The position numbers were made by a program, and so were the translations under genes. Positions 37,585 through 48,489 of a DNA stretch of 64,000 nt are shown in pieces; the stretch's first letter is position 1, and every line of letters begins with the position of its first letter. The stretch is from NCBI GenBank assembly GCA_036250195.1, contig JAVHZZ010000009.1, positions 101,392,771 to 101,456,770 on the forward strand. Reading direction: 5' to 3'. The DNA comes from Mixophyes australis (lineage: Eukaryota > Chordata > Amphibia > Anura > Limnodynastidae). The notes beneath the pieces were generated by a model that saw only the letters and a list, made by a program, of their open reading frames with translations, did no database searches and was not told the origin of the DNA.

Positions 37585-37830
37585 GAGTCTCTTCTTCTTC
37601 TTCTCTTTCTTTCCTTTCTTTCCTTTCTTTCCTTTCTTTCCTTTCTTTCCTTTCTTTCCTTTCTTTCCTTTCTTTCCTTTCTTTCCTTTCTTTCCTTTCT
37701 TTCCTTTCTTCCTTTCTTCCTTCCTTCCTTCCTTCCTTTCTTCCTTTCTTCCTTTCTTCTTTTCTTCCTTCCTTTCTTCCTTTCTTCCTTTCTTTCTTTC
37801 TTTCTTCCTCTTTGTCCTCTTTTTTCTTCT
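37585..37830. repeat. Long polypyrimidine (CTTT/CCTTT)n tract
   Basis: About 240 bases of almost pure C and T on the plus strand. The first part repeats TTTCCTTTC; later parts shift to CCTT and CTTT. Homopurine-homopyrimidine mirror repeats of this kind can adopt triplex structure. The Lys/Glu-rich minus-strand frame across it is an artefact. Confidence 0.95.
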
Positions 37831-39340
37831 CTCTCCTTCAGTAATCTTATGGTTAAAAGTAAAACACCCTTCTAAATGAGGCACAACTTGCTTCTAATTG
37901 AATCACACATCGAATGACCAGCTGGGGGCCTGTCCAGAAGTAAATAATCAAAGCAGCTTTACTCTAAATGGATAGGTGTAAGAAAGTCACTCTGATTTGC
38001 TACTTTTCTAGACCTTGCATGGGGTATCAATGAACTTTATTGTATGAGCCACTCTGATTGGTTACCTGCAGACATTAGCCATTTTTTGAATCGGTTCAAA
38101 ATGTTATTGAATTTCACTGATTTGATGGCCATTGTTAAGATGGATATTTATAAGCAACAATAAGACCATTTGTAATTGACACATACCAGCCGTGAGACCA
38201 GAATCTACATTCTTCTATTCTCAGTCTGAACAGTCACCTGCTGCATACTATTGCGTGTCAGGAAGTTTCGTACTTTGTCAATATTGCCGAAATAGAAATA
38301 GGCATGTAGAAGTATGTACAAATGTGACAAGCTTGCTATTGTGCTTTACTATAGCTGTCACTCTGAGAGTGGCCCATGCATGTCCATGCATGTATAAGAA
38401 TAAAGACACCACATGTATCAATATCTTTACAACATTGACTTCATGAGACCATTCTTAAACTATGAATATGTTCTTAGAACAATCCTCAATGGACCCCTGT
38501 CACAAACTGTTGCATTAACGAATCTGGTAGATGCACGGCACTAAAAGGTGACTTATATTCCCAGAGTTGGCTATTATAAGAAACTATTAGTGAGGTACCA
38601 GTCATTCACCTTTACAACATTGGCATCCAGATTGAAAACTGAAATAATTTCTGTTCTTGTCATTAGCGCCATCAGAAATATAGGTTTACAAATAACCAGG
38701 CAATACACTGTGAAATCAATTTGCGTATTTTTTTAAATGCACTAACTTGCACTAAGCACATTTTTTTCTGTACTTGTCATTAGCATAAAAGCTTACTGAG
38801 ATGTAGAAAAACACAGGCAATCCATTATGATATCAACCAGTGTATTTTTTAAAATGCTACAAGTGGAAATTGTGCACATTTGTTGCTGCATCTGTCAGTG
38901 TTTGTGGATTGACAAGAAACTTCCACAAACTCTTCAATAGTTAATAGAACAAGAAAAGGAAATATATCAAAGACAAATTGCAATAGTGTGCTTACAACAA
39001 TCTCACGTCCCTCCCAGGAAAGCAGAAAACCTATTATAAAGTCAAGTGAAATCTATTTTGATAGGAATGATGCAGAAATGTTATGAAAGAGATGAAGATT
39101 CACCTAATTGTGCATCTTCCGGATTTAAACATACCTGAATTGCCCTATTGTACTTCCACCTGATTATGATCCACTAGGATATTGGCATAAAAAGATTTAT
39201 CAGTGGACAGAATTATCAACATTTTCAAGGGAAACACTGGCCTACCCATGTTTTAGTGCATTGTCTGTGTATGAATCAACAATAAATGACCACTAAATTA
39301 TCTCCCTTTCTCATGCGCGCAGGATTCACAAGAACAGTAA
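37831..39340. other. Unclassified intergenic sequence
   Basis: No gene or bounded repeat was recognised. Near 38700-38870 a phrase (CTGT..CTTGTCATTAGC, then an ACAGGCAATCCA-like motif) occurs twice with divergence, pointing to an old local duplication. Confidence 0.4.
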
Positions 39341-39542
39341 GGGGCATATTCAATTGTCAGCGGAAACGCTGAAAATCTCGCGCTCGTCGCACTATTACCG
39401 TTACTATGGTAATAGTGCACGTAAAAACAGTTAATACGGTAATTTTCTCGCTGGATTTCAGCTCGCGGCTCCAGCTACCTATTACCGTATTAACGGTACT
39501 AGTTTTTCCACGGCCCGGAAAGCTAACAATTGAATATGCCCC
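39341..39542. mobile_element. PIF/Harbinger MITE with TAA target duplication
   Basis: A 202-bp element with ends GGGGCATATTCAATTGT and ACAATTGAATATGCCCC, flanked by TAA on both sides. This is the textbook TWA target of PIF/Harbinger. The inside contains several copies of TTACCGTTA-like or GGTAATAG-like motifs in both orientations, making it hairpin-prone. Confidence 0.85.
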
Positions 39543-40042
39543 TAAGTGTGTTATGTAAAATTTTACTGTAGCAAAGCAATTTCCAACTGGAAGCAGAGCA
39601 ATAGCACTGAGTTCTATTCATAAAGTGCTGTTGTCGAATGGCACAGGGCTGTACTCCTCTTTCTTTGTGTATGCATGTTTATATACAGTTTATATATAGG
39701 ATCGGGTTAGGGGTCTTCTGGGGTAGATGGCTGCACTTTACCTGCAATCAAGCAAACATGTCACACCAGTCCAGTGTTTTAGTTTACATTTTTTTATTCA
39801 CTAGCATGAAAATAAACAAAACATAAACAAAATCCTTGCCTGTCTGGCTTCTAACTAATACACAGGAACTCCCTCTCTAAAGCGAGGGACCTTTTGCACA
39901 TACAATACAACATAACTTACAGATCACAAAATGCAGTGTCTCTCAGCAGCCATCTGACCTCCTTCCCAGGTATTGAGAAACTGATTGAGCTGCCTTGCAG
40001 TCTTTTACCAGCACTACGCAGGTGCAACTCCTGATTACCCAC

Positions 40043-40261
40043 CAGGGCCGGATTAACCATAGGGCTAACTGGGCTACAGCCCAGGGGCCTCTGGCATCCA
40101 GGGGGCCCTTGAAAGTGCTCCGAAGCAGTATTGATCGGTCGGGGGTGCCCCCGGTGCGATCAGTGCTGCTGAGCAGCTCGGATCACGGGGGGGGGGGGGG
40201 CCTCACGTGGGAATGGAGGCCCCCTTAGCCCAGGGGCCTCCATTACCTTAATCCGGCCCTC
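40043..40261. mobile_element. Miniature hAT with perfect 8-bp duplication
   Basis: 219 bp, ends CAGGGCCGGATTAA and TTAATCCGGCCCTC, flanked by TTACCCAC on both sides (40035-40042 and 40262-40269). GC-rich interior with CAGCCCAGGGGCCTC repeated in inverted form and a G run near 40188. A young-looking insertion, given the perfect duplication. Confidence 0.88.
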
Positions 40262-40439
40262 TTACCCACAGATTGTCTTGGTAAGCTGGACAACCTGGAA
40301 ATGAATAGAGCCCATCCTTCTCTCTCCGTTTATACCCCAGGGACCTTTATACCAGTCTCTCCTAAAGGTTTTAAATACAAACAACCGAAATTCAGGACTT
40401 ATATACCTGCCATTTACCACTCTCCCAGTGCTTCTGTCA

Positions 40440-40440
<1 letters not shown>

Positions 40441-40479
<39 letters not shown>

Positions 40480-40535
40480 CTTTATTTTTTCTAACTTTTT
40501 TAAAATACTTAAATGTGTGTGTGTGTGTGTGTGTT
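40441..40535. repeat. (AT)n and (GT)n microsatellites
   Basis: An AT run at about 40443-40475 and a GT run at about 40514-40534, separated by 40 bp. Frames reading through them are artefacts. Confidence 0.95.
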
Positions 40536-41945
40536 TGTATGTTTTATTTTTACCAGATGAAGAGCTATTATCCAAATTAGATTGTTTGACAATGACAAAA
40601 GACATCGCTTATCTGAAACGTTGTCATAATTGCATATTTCATCATTGCTAATGAACACACTCGTTTTGACAATAACCAGTAATCCCTGTTGGTAGTGAAT
40701 AACAGCTTTTTGGGGCATGTGCAACAATTCTGGTTCTGCTAATGAAGAAGAATGGTATGATGGAGACATGGAGGGAGGATTATTGCTTTTGTATTGGAAG
40801 GGTTTAGCATATCTATATCGCTTTACACACAAATCAATGATTGCTTATTTATCATTGGCACACATGTGCTTGCACATGTTCAGGAGTGAAGAGCTGCATG
40901 CTGCATTTCAAGGTCATTGTTTCAGCACGGAGAACAAATAAATAATAATGTTTCCTGATTAGCTTCAGTAGACCATCTACCGACAGAGGGAATGATAGAA
41001 AACTAGAGAGCAGATGCTGTTGTGTAAATCTTTATTACTCACAAAGAAGTGCCTAGACATGTTACCAAGTCTTTGTCATTTATTGTCACTAGCAAATAGA
41101 AATGCCTATCCAAATAGCAATAACTGAGACTGACAAGTGTGCTGTTGAATGCCCAGGTAGATCATGGAGACATATTGCAAATAGGTGCAATTATCCTTAA
41201 AAATGCTGTTTGAAAACAATCTGGACCTGGAAATAAGTATACTTTATCCAAGTGAAATGTGTGCACCTTTTTATGCCGTAACATTTTACACTGCATAAGC
41301 TTTAATCACACTTTTCTGAAAATCCTTTATATTTTATAAGCTTTGCAACTTGAATGCCACTAGATTGAACTGAGCTGTGCAGTGAGTAAGTCATGAACTG
41401 CATGGGTCCTGGTGCAGTTATACTATATAATATACATCTCCTGCATACACAGAGTAAAGTTATTAATTTTGTGTCATTACTACAACCTATCAATTCAATA
41501 GAAAAAATGGAGCTTGTGCCTTAACATGCCTACAACATTATATCTGCTCTTAATGCTATGCACCTATCATCTACACACAGTGGAGGCAGCTGGTTTATGG
41601 AGGGAATTTAATTCCCTGCGATGCCCTACAGAGTGCCTCTGGAACATGAAGGCACCGCGAGCTGATGTAACATCACAGATTTTTCCACACATCCCACAGG
41701 AAAATGTGTGATGTCCGGGTGCCACAGTACCCCTGAAAAGAGAGCACAGAGAGACATTATTGTGATGTCCTGTGCTTATTATGGGGAATTGAATCCCCCT
41801 CTATGGGTTTAATCATTATTCATGAGACTACAGAATTCAGAACTAGTGATATCATGAAGACCTACCTCCCAACAGTCCCAATTTCTGTTTTTTTAATCAA
41901 GACTGTCCCGCTAATCCAGAGTCTGCATCTTTGTACGGCTCACAG
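40536..41945. other. Unclassified sequence with a possible MITE
   Basis: No gene supported. At 41607-41800 the phrases GGGAATTTAATTCCCTGC and GGGGAATTGAATCCCCC face each other like short TIRs, but no duplication could be fixed. Confidence 0.4.
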
Positions 41946-42084
41946 TGTCACGCCTGAGGATCTGTCTATACCTGGATTGGGTTGTATCTTTGGAGCTGGA
42001 CTGGTGACTATGTGGACAAAACTGGGTGGCCTAATAATGTTCCTCTGCATGTAGTGAAAGGACTGGTGCCGATGGTGATTACTC

Positions 42085-42840
42085 TAACAGAGGAGAGCAA
42101 ACAAGAACTGGATTGCTGGACCGGACTGGAACTGGAATGCTGGACCAGACTGTAAACGAAATGCTTGAATATGAATGCTGTAACTGGAATACTGAGAGAG
42201 GTTTGCTGTAACCAGACAGGAACCAGAATGCTGGAAGAGGATTGCTGTAACCGGATTGGAACCGGAATGCTGTAACCGGAATACTTTAATCGGAATGCTG
42301 GAAGTGGATCACTGTAACCGGACTGGAACCTGAATGCTGTAACTGGAATACTTTTACCGGAATGCTGGAGGTGGATCGCTATAACCGGACTGCAACTGGA
42401 ATGCTGTAACCAGATTGCTGGAAGTGAATCGCTGTAACCGGAATACTATAACCAGACCAGTGGCGGATCCAGGGGGGGGGGCGATCGGGGCGATCCCCCC
42501 TAGCAGACACTTGCTGCAGACGGCTGCACAGTATGTGCAGGTCCGTCCAGCCGTGACAGGCAGGGACAGTGTGCTGCCCGGCTGCTCTGACTGTGTTTAA
42601 AACACAATCAGAGCAGCCGGGCAGCACACTGTCTCTGCCTGTCACGGCTGGACGGACCTGCACATAGTGTGCAGCCGTCAGCAGCCTAAGATGTTAGAAA
42701 GGGGCGGGGCCTAAATCACCCCACCCTATCTCGCCCCGGGTACAGCATTTTTCTAGATCCGCCCCTGAACCAGACTGGAACCAGAGTGGATGGAATCAGA
42801 GTGCTGGTATCGGACTGGAGCCAGAATGCAGATTGCACTG
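42085..42840. repeat. Minisatellite with ~67-bp higher-order unit
   Basis: Short units around CTGGAATGCTGTAACCGGA are arranged in a higher-order period of about 67 bp (GCTGTAACCGGATTGG near 42245, then 42312 and 42379). The array is interrupted by the hAT MITE at 42458-42767 and resumes after it. Confidence 0.8.
42458..42767. mobile_element. Foldback miniature hAT with perfect 8-bp duplication
   Basis: 310 bp, ends CAGTGGCGGATCCAGGGG and CTAGATCCGCCCCTG, flanked by AACCAGAC on both sides. The centre is a near-perfect inverted repeat with arms of about 80 bp: CAGGTCCGTCCAGCCGTGAC in the left arm faces its complement in the right arm, meeting at GTGTTTAAAACAC. It splits the surrounding minisatellite. 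Confidence 0.9.
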
Positions 42841-43266
42841 TCAGAGCTGGATTAATAGCAAGACTGTAGCAAGATAGATAGCAAGATTGCAAGTTTCTGG
42901 GAACCAGTTTGGCATCTGAAATACAACATTGCACAGGCAACAGGTAACGTGATTGTTGGGCAGAAGCAACACTCTGAGTTGCTGAGATGGATCAGGTGAA
43001 TATATACAAGATGGCAGCTCCCAGAAACTGGTTTTGGAGGGAAACCTGAAGTGGAGGTTGCTATCCCGATTGGCTGAGAAGAATCATGTGACCAAATCCA
43101 AGATGGCCAAATCCATACTCTGATTCTGGAGGGATCTCTAGAGTGGAGACAGACTGGACAGCACCTTATAGAGAGGTCTGAAACCAGCAGAGCCTGAGGA
43201 CCGCAGGACAGCTTGTAGAGGCAGCGAAGAGGTAAGTGACAGGACCTGAAAGCCTGGCGTGTGACA

Positions 43267-43979
43267 AGGAGAAAGTATCCTAGTCCTTCAAAAGCGCTAG
43301 GCCCACTCTATCCGTGCATGGCCATGCCTAATGTGACATGGACATGCCCCTAACGTAACATGGCCACTCCCCTTTTCAGGTATGGATACATAAAATAGTG
43401 AGAGTTGTGTTAAGACACAAATACAATTATTTCTAGTTTTCTATTTCTAGTGAACTGCTAGCCTGCAATCAAATATAAGTCACAAAATTAAACTTTACTA
43501 TGTGTATGCAGCAGATTTATATTAAAAAGTACACATATACATTTGCACAATGTAAAACAATTTTCAATACAATTTACTGAATTGTACTTTTTTTTTATTG
43601 CAGGTCAATCAACAGTGAATATTTTCTTTTCATTTTTTTCGAAGTATGAAACCAATGGAAGAAATCATAGCTGTTTTGATTTAGATCCTTGTGTCATTGG
43701 CCCTAAAGGGCTTCAATATGGAATCTAACTAGCCTGTTTCTTCTATGAATGTAGAGATGTATCAAAGACACAATTGATGCTAATATATGGAATGATGTAT
43801 TTCCTTCTGTAAACCCTGAGATTATTAAAAGCCACTGAGGATTTCTGTGGCCATAAAAGTCAGAGTACCTTTATACAGGTCACAGAAATCTGTGTGTTTT
43901 TATATCTGTAATAATTTACAGTAGTGGTCTGTTATTCCTTATCATACACATGTTTTCCTAATGAACACTGAAGTAATGA
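43267..43979. other. Unclassified intergenic sequence
   Basis: AT-rich, no gene or bounded repeat recognised. The 61-residue frame at 43543-43728 has no domain. Confidence 0.45.
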
Positions 43980-43987
43980 CATTAGGG

Positions 43988-44180
43988 CAGGGTTTCCCAA
44001 ACCCAGTCCTCAGGGCTCCCCAACAGTGCAGGTTTTCTGGATCACATGTGACATAATTAGGACCACCTCTGGATCTGTTACAATGTGTCAGTCAGTAATG
44101 AATACACCTGTGCTCCAGTAAGGAGATATGGAAAACCTGCACTGTTAGGGAGCCCTGAGAACTGGGTTTGGGAAACCCTG
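43988..44180. mobile_element. Miniature hAT, family E, perfect duplication
   Basis: 193 bp, ends CAGGGTTTCCCAAACCCAG and TGGGTTTGGGAAACCCTG, flanked by CATTAGGG on both sides. Within, CAGTGCAGGTTTTC and its complement GAAAACCTGCACTG extend the inverted repeat. The decayed copy at 26079 belongs here. Confidence 0.88.
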
Positions 44181-45132
44181 CATTAGGGGGTAAATATATC
44201 AAACTGCGATTTTGGATTTTATGCGATTTTCTCGGGCGAGTTTAAAGTGAATAAACTAAATGTATTAAAGGGCGAGTTGATTAAAATCGCCAGTGAAGTG
44301 TTTCTTTCAAAATCGCCATTTCCAAAATCACTACAAATCGCAGTTCCGACGTTTTGCCACTCTAGCAATACAAATCGCCAAATGTATGAAGCTGCGATTT
44401 AGCAAACTCGCTCGAGAATCGAAAATCAACATAATAAACACACTTCTTTCTGTAGGCGACATTAGTATACACATCACTGTTACACTGCTGGTCAATGTTA
44501 ACATAACATGAGGCACAATGCAAGTTTAAGTAAAGCGTGATATTTATTTTAGAGGGGCAAAAATTATTTAAAATTAGATTACGAGAGATAAATTATTTTA
44601 GGAATAAATTAGTTGTGCAGATGTCTGTAACGAACATATGTTTGTTTGTTTTTATTATATTTGCTTACTATTTAATTACCAGAGGGTCAATAATTTTTTT
44701 CTCATGACATGAAAATACTTAATATTTCCAGATGGGGACACCATTCAAAGTACATACTTGTGGCACTACAACATGCTGTATTTCATAGGCGTGATCAGCA
44801 AACACATCAACCATTGCTCTATGCAGGCTAATGAGGACTATAAATAGGAACCCAAATGCTCATTACTCTGAGGATGCTTGAAAATGGTGTTAGTAGGAAA
44901 AATCTTGTTGAGCAACCTCTGATTTTGGAGTCAGCACAAAGATGGAGAGAGGAACATTCCCAGCACCAGGCTCCTCTTAGCCTGTGCAGGCAACGTGTTT
45001 TGTTTTTTTGTTTTTTCCGGTGTTTGGTGTTTTTATGTGATGTTTAAATCCTCTACATATATTTATGTTTCATTCCAGGGGATTTTGGATATGGGTGTCA
45101 ATCCTGGTTTATAACACCTCTGTCATAGAGGG

Positions 45133-45372
45133 GTCATATAACTTACCTTTGGCCTTTTGAAGTCCACATTCAGGTGCCTTGATACATCTGGTAGTGTGTG
45201 TCTCTATGCCCCAGGTAAGGTGGCTGAAAACGCGTTGGCATGCTGTCTGTTGCATAATTTGGCCCTACACCAAAGTGTACCCCTAACACCAGAAATATAC
45301 AGTGATGAAGCAGATGAGCTCATTCCATCAGCTGATGTGCATAACACAGAAGGGGTAGCAGGTCATAGATAG
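45133..45372 (+). pseudogene. HARBI1-like transposase C-terminal remnant
   Basis: The frame TFGLLKSTFRCLDTSG continues into LYAPGKVAEN and ALACCLLHNLAL, matching the end of DDE_Tnp_4/HARBI1-type transposases (consensus 'ERTFG-LKSRFRCLD...ACCMLHN'). Just upstream, in frame, the conserved ERTFG motif reads stop-Leu-TFG, so the Glu codon has become TAA. The catalytic part before it is absent. The frame ends at a stop near 45372. Confidence 0.7.
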
Positions 45373-45925
45373 AATCATCCAGACTTATTTTTCAGGTGAG
45401 CATGGTTTTTAAGTAAGTGTAATTTTTCGTAATTACAATTAACCTTTTTTTTTTTGCCTATTCTTGTAGAAACAGCATCATTGTCAACATCATAAGTACA
45501 GGACTATTTTTGATAAACCAAAAATCAAATTTTAATGGTATGTGTATTTTTTTTAAATAACCATTTAAGCATCATTGGAAGATGAAAACAATATCATAAC
45601 TTTACCCAAATTACTCATGTAATTATCTTAAGGACAATCAACTTTGTTAAGACCACAGTGCATAAAGACATTATTTATTTTCTAACTAAATATAAAGCAA
45701 CATAAAGAAGACAATCTGCACTATGCAACTTGTCTGTTTTGCAGAAAGGAAAAAAGGCAGGGTTTTTATCGGCAGCGTGCTCAGGAGACTTTGCCCGGCT
45801 GGTGGATGCCCATCTGCCAACCCTGATCCTCCCTCTGCTATGCAATGAAGTACTGAGCAAAGAGGTGGTTGGGGCAATGGTCTGGCTGCTACCACCTGAT
45901 GATGAGGGCATCGATAGCCATGCCA

Positions 45926-46265
45926 TTATTTGCCCACAAATAGCCCATAATTGGAGGACAATTCTCGGACTCCACCAGTAAGATTACTCACTCCAGTGTT
46001 CATTTGTACCAAAGAGCTGTCAATCCTTTCCATAGTGGTACACAATTGCATTTGATTGTTCTGAATGTTCTGCAAATAGAGAGAGCCTCTGGTAAGCTGC
46101 GTTTGGATCCCCCTCAGAGAGTCCTGGTGGAAGGCAACCAAGTTAGCCTGCACCTGGCTAAATTACTGTACAGCTTGTGCCAAACTAAGGACACATGGCT
46201 TTTGTTCTCGGTTTGGTGGGGAATTTGTAGGAGAGGCTGGTGGTGCAGGCTCAGCACCATCATCA
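45926..46265 (-). pseudogene. Harbinger Myb-like accessory protein, C-terminal remnant
   Basis: Minus-strand frame: a Pro/Ser-rich stretch (PAPPASPTNSPPNR), an in-frame stop at about 46190, then QANLVAFHQDSLRGIQTQL and a heptad-like helix ending at a stop at 45926. Harbinger Myb-like proteins end in such a coiled coil. The N-terminal Myb/SANT domain is missing. Convergent position relative to the transposase remnant supports the call; the sequence evidence alone is weak. Confidence 0.45.
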
Positions 46266-48130
46266 GTGTGTACATCATCCTCACACATTATTAATTCATC
46301 CCCGCTGGAATCCACCATTACAGAAGTCTCTGTACTTTGATGTAATTGGCGTTAAAGGCCTTCCTCGTGGAAATTGTAACTGTGCAAAACCAGCTGCATT
46401 AATAGTGGATCTAATACTAGCATAGTCGTCATGGCATCTGTGATCCGCTTAGCGACTGGGTGATAGCTTTCATACTTGCTTCCTCCTGCAAAGGATTGTT
46501 TAACAGTCAATTGTTGTAAACTACTAGTTTTCTTCTAGTAGTCTTCTTCTTGGTCTGCTTCTGGGATAAAGATCCACCCCCAGCAGCAGCGGGATTGACG
46601 CTCAAGAATTCTTCTGAGGAATCCTGGATAGGGGAGGAGTCATTTAGCCTTAGCAACTTGGATGCAGGACTAACTCCAATCGCTACTGAGGATATTGATT
46701 AGGAAGGTGCTGTGGGTGTATATTGCAGGTACCGGGATCTAGCTCAGAGAAGGGACTTAGCTGATGCTGGACTGCTTGTTGGTATTTTTTTAGCATAAGT
46801 TTTCAGATTTTTCCAACAGATTGTCATGAACTCGTTTCAAATGACATAACATAGATGAGGTTCCTAGATGGTTAAGGTCCCTACCTCTACTGACTATGGC
46901 TTTACAAATGCTAGAAATGGCTAGACAACTGTTGTCAGGATTTGGGTAAAAATAATTCCACACATAAGAGGTTGATTTTTTGGTCTTATGCCCAGACATG
47001 ACAATCACCTTCTTCTTTTCATGTGCAAGAACTGCTTCCACTGGTGCAGGACTTACACAAACAATATCATCCTTATCAACATCCTCATTAGCGCCTTTGT
47101 CAGCTGCACAAATATCCCCCTCATCCTTTTGCAATTCCAAAGTGGAATCCTCAGTTTGTGTATCACCAGCTACACTTGGGCTGCTCATCCACACATCTGC
47201 AGAAATGCTGAAAGGAGATTTCTTTATGAGTACAGTATCAGAAAGGTCAGGCTTACACATAGCACCCATGAATAGACTCTCCTCATGGATTTGTGTCATT
47301 TCCGAATCTGAACATAGTTTCTTCTAATGCCTTACTGTTTTCTTCCAGCTCGGCTTTTACACGTAAAAGTATTTGGACACCACTTTTTGAGTCAGAATTA
47401 CAAGGTCTTGCATCGTCAGGACTAACTTTACAAGAAGATACCTCACTGACAGTTGCAGAACTAGCACTCGTAGAGAAAGGCAAAGGCCTGATTCTTTCCT
47501 TGCCACTGCGTATGCAGAAGGGCATGTTGGGAATTTTATTTTTTTCTGCAGTTAACTTTGCCTTTATTACAGGTGTTTTTTTTCTTTACCAAGGTAAAAG
47601 GTGATTTTTTTTTCTTTCCCTGACTTAAAAACAGTACGCACTTTAACATAGGCTTTAGCAGATGACGTTGAGGGATTACTATCATCATGACTGATGCTAG
47701 CAGCTGCTTGGTGCTCCTGGTTTTATGTGGATTGATGTGAATCCATTTTGATTGCACAGTACAATGTAACTGTAGATTTTTAAGAATACTGCCAGCCCTA
47801 TTATTTCTCTTTCAGCACTGACAATGAGCAATGGCACGTAGACTGTAGACTGGCAAGAACATTGCTACCTCTCCTGTTTCTGTGTGAGCTATAACAACAC
47901 AATAGAATGTGACTGGATACTTTTAAGAACACTGCCAGCCCTATTACTTGACTTTCAGAAATAGACACTACCACCTTTCCTCTTTCTGTGTGAGCTATAA
48001 CTCTGTAGAATGTCACTGGAGACTTTGAAGAACACTGCCAACTCTTCTCTTTAACTTTCATTAATGACGCTGCCCAACTGTTCTGGGGACTGACAAGAAC
48101 CCTGCTACCCCTTCTGTGTCTCTTTGTGAA
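46258..48130 (-). pseudogene. hAT transposase gene fragment with catalytic core deleted
   Basis: Read on the minus strand. Upstream monomers (48130-47760) lead to a start codon near 47750 giving MDSHQST-stop, close to the intact transposase start. Then come the MPFCIRSGKERIRP segment, an acidic region, an intact BED finger (SYVWNYFYPNPDNS, then C-x2-C and H-x4-H, about 46830-46960), and the Ser/Pro linker. At about 46400 the sequence jumps from the NAAGF-QL position (residue ~428 of the intact protein) to NFHEEGL (residue ~956), removing all catalytic residues. Several stops and frameshifts are present. No TIRs remain at either side; the C-terminal end abuts the Harbinger remnant. Confidence 0.8.
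47760..48130 (-). repeat. Upstream monomers of the hAT fragment
   Basis: About three irregular units phased by GCCAGCCCTATTA at 47791 and 47934 and a diverged version at 48037. They match, in reverse, the ~110-bp monomers at 58690-59235 but not the 100-bp monomers of the intact element. Confidence 0.7.
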
Positions 48131-48145
48131 ATGGCACCGGATCTC

Positions 48146-48184
48146 CTTTACTAAGCCATATACAGTGTATATGGCTTAGTAAAG
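48146..48184. repeat. Perfect 18-bp inverted repeat
   Basis: CTTTACTAAGCCATATAC at 48146-48163 and its exact complement at 48167-48184 with a 3-base loop. It lies just beyond the hAT fragment. Confidence 0.9.
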
Positions 48185-48489
48185 AACCTTGTACAGATAG
48201 TGCCTCCTTATAGTACTACCTTATGAGCTCGGATAACAGTCTGTCTCTTCAATGTGACGTCATCAGACGCTGCAGGTTCTTCAGCTGCCGCGATTGAGTA
48301 AAGTCTGCATTTCAAGCTGCCTGTGGTTACAGTGAGTCGGCGATGACGTCTTCTCTGTAACCCTGCCGGGGTAAGTAGTGTCGTGATTTACAGTATCATA
48401 AAAGCGAGTACCACCGAAATGGCCATTCACAGTTTGATCAAAACAGGCGCTAAGAACCTCATGTTTATTTAAAACATGATAAAGCAAAA

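Larger units (their letters stand above)
41946..43266. mobile_element. Candidate solo LTR carrying a minisatellite and a nested MITE
   Basis: The block starts TGTCACGCC and ends GGCGTGTGACA, giving TG...CA boundaries with a short inverted repeat TGTCAC/GTGACA as in many LTRs. Excluding the nested 310-bp hAT MITE and its 8-bp duplication it is about 1 kb. Inside are a tandem array of CTGTAACCGGA-type units and, further right, two CAAGATGGC motifs typical of some amphibian LTR sequences. No coding regions, primer site or partner LTR were seen, and the flanks (CACAG, AGGAG) do not match, so the call is tentative. Confidence 0.4.
44187..46265. mobile_element. Broken PIF/Harbinger element (two convergent gene remnants)
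   Basis: The left terminus GGGGTAAATATATCAAACTG resembles the family B MITE end. Inside are the C-terminal part of a HARBI1-like transposase on the plus strand and, convergent to it, the C-terminal part of a Myb-like accessory protein on the minus strand, which is the usual two-gene plan of Harbinger elements. The N-terminal and central transposase are missing, and the right end is replaced by a hAT fragment at about 46258. Dead element. Confidence 0.6.

Noticed and set aside
37573..37884. Lys/Glu/Gly-rich 103-residue minus-strand frame
   Set aside because: Product of the polypyrimidine tract; no start context or domain.
46980..47604. Plus-strand frames of 95-115 residues
   Set aside because: Opposite-strand shadows of the antisense hAT transposase fragment.
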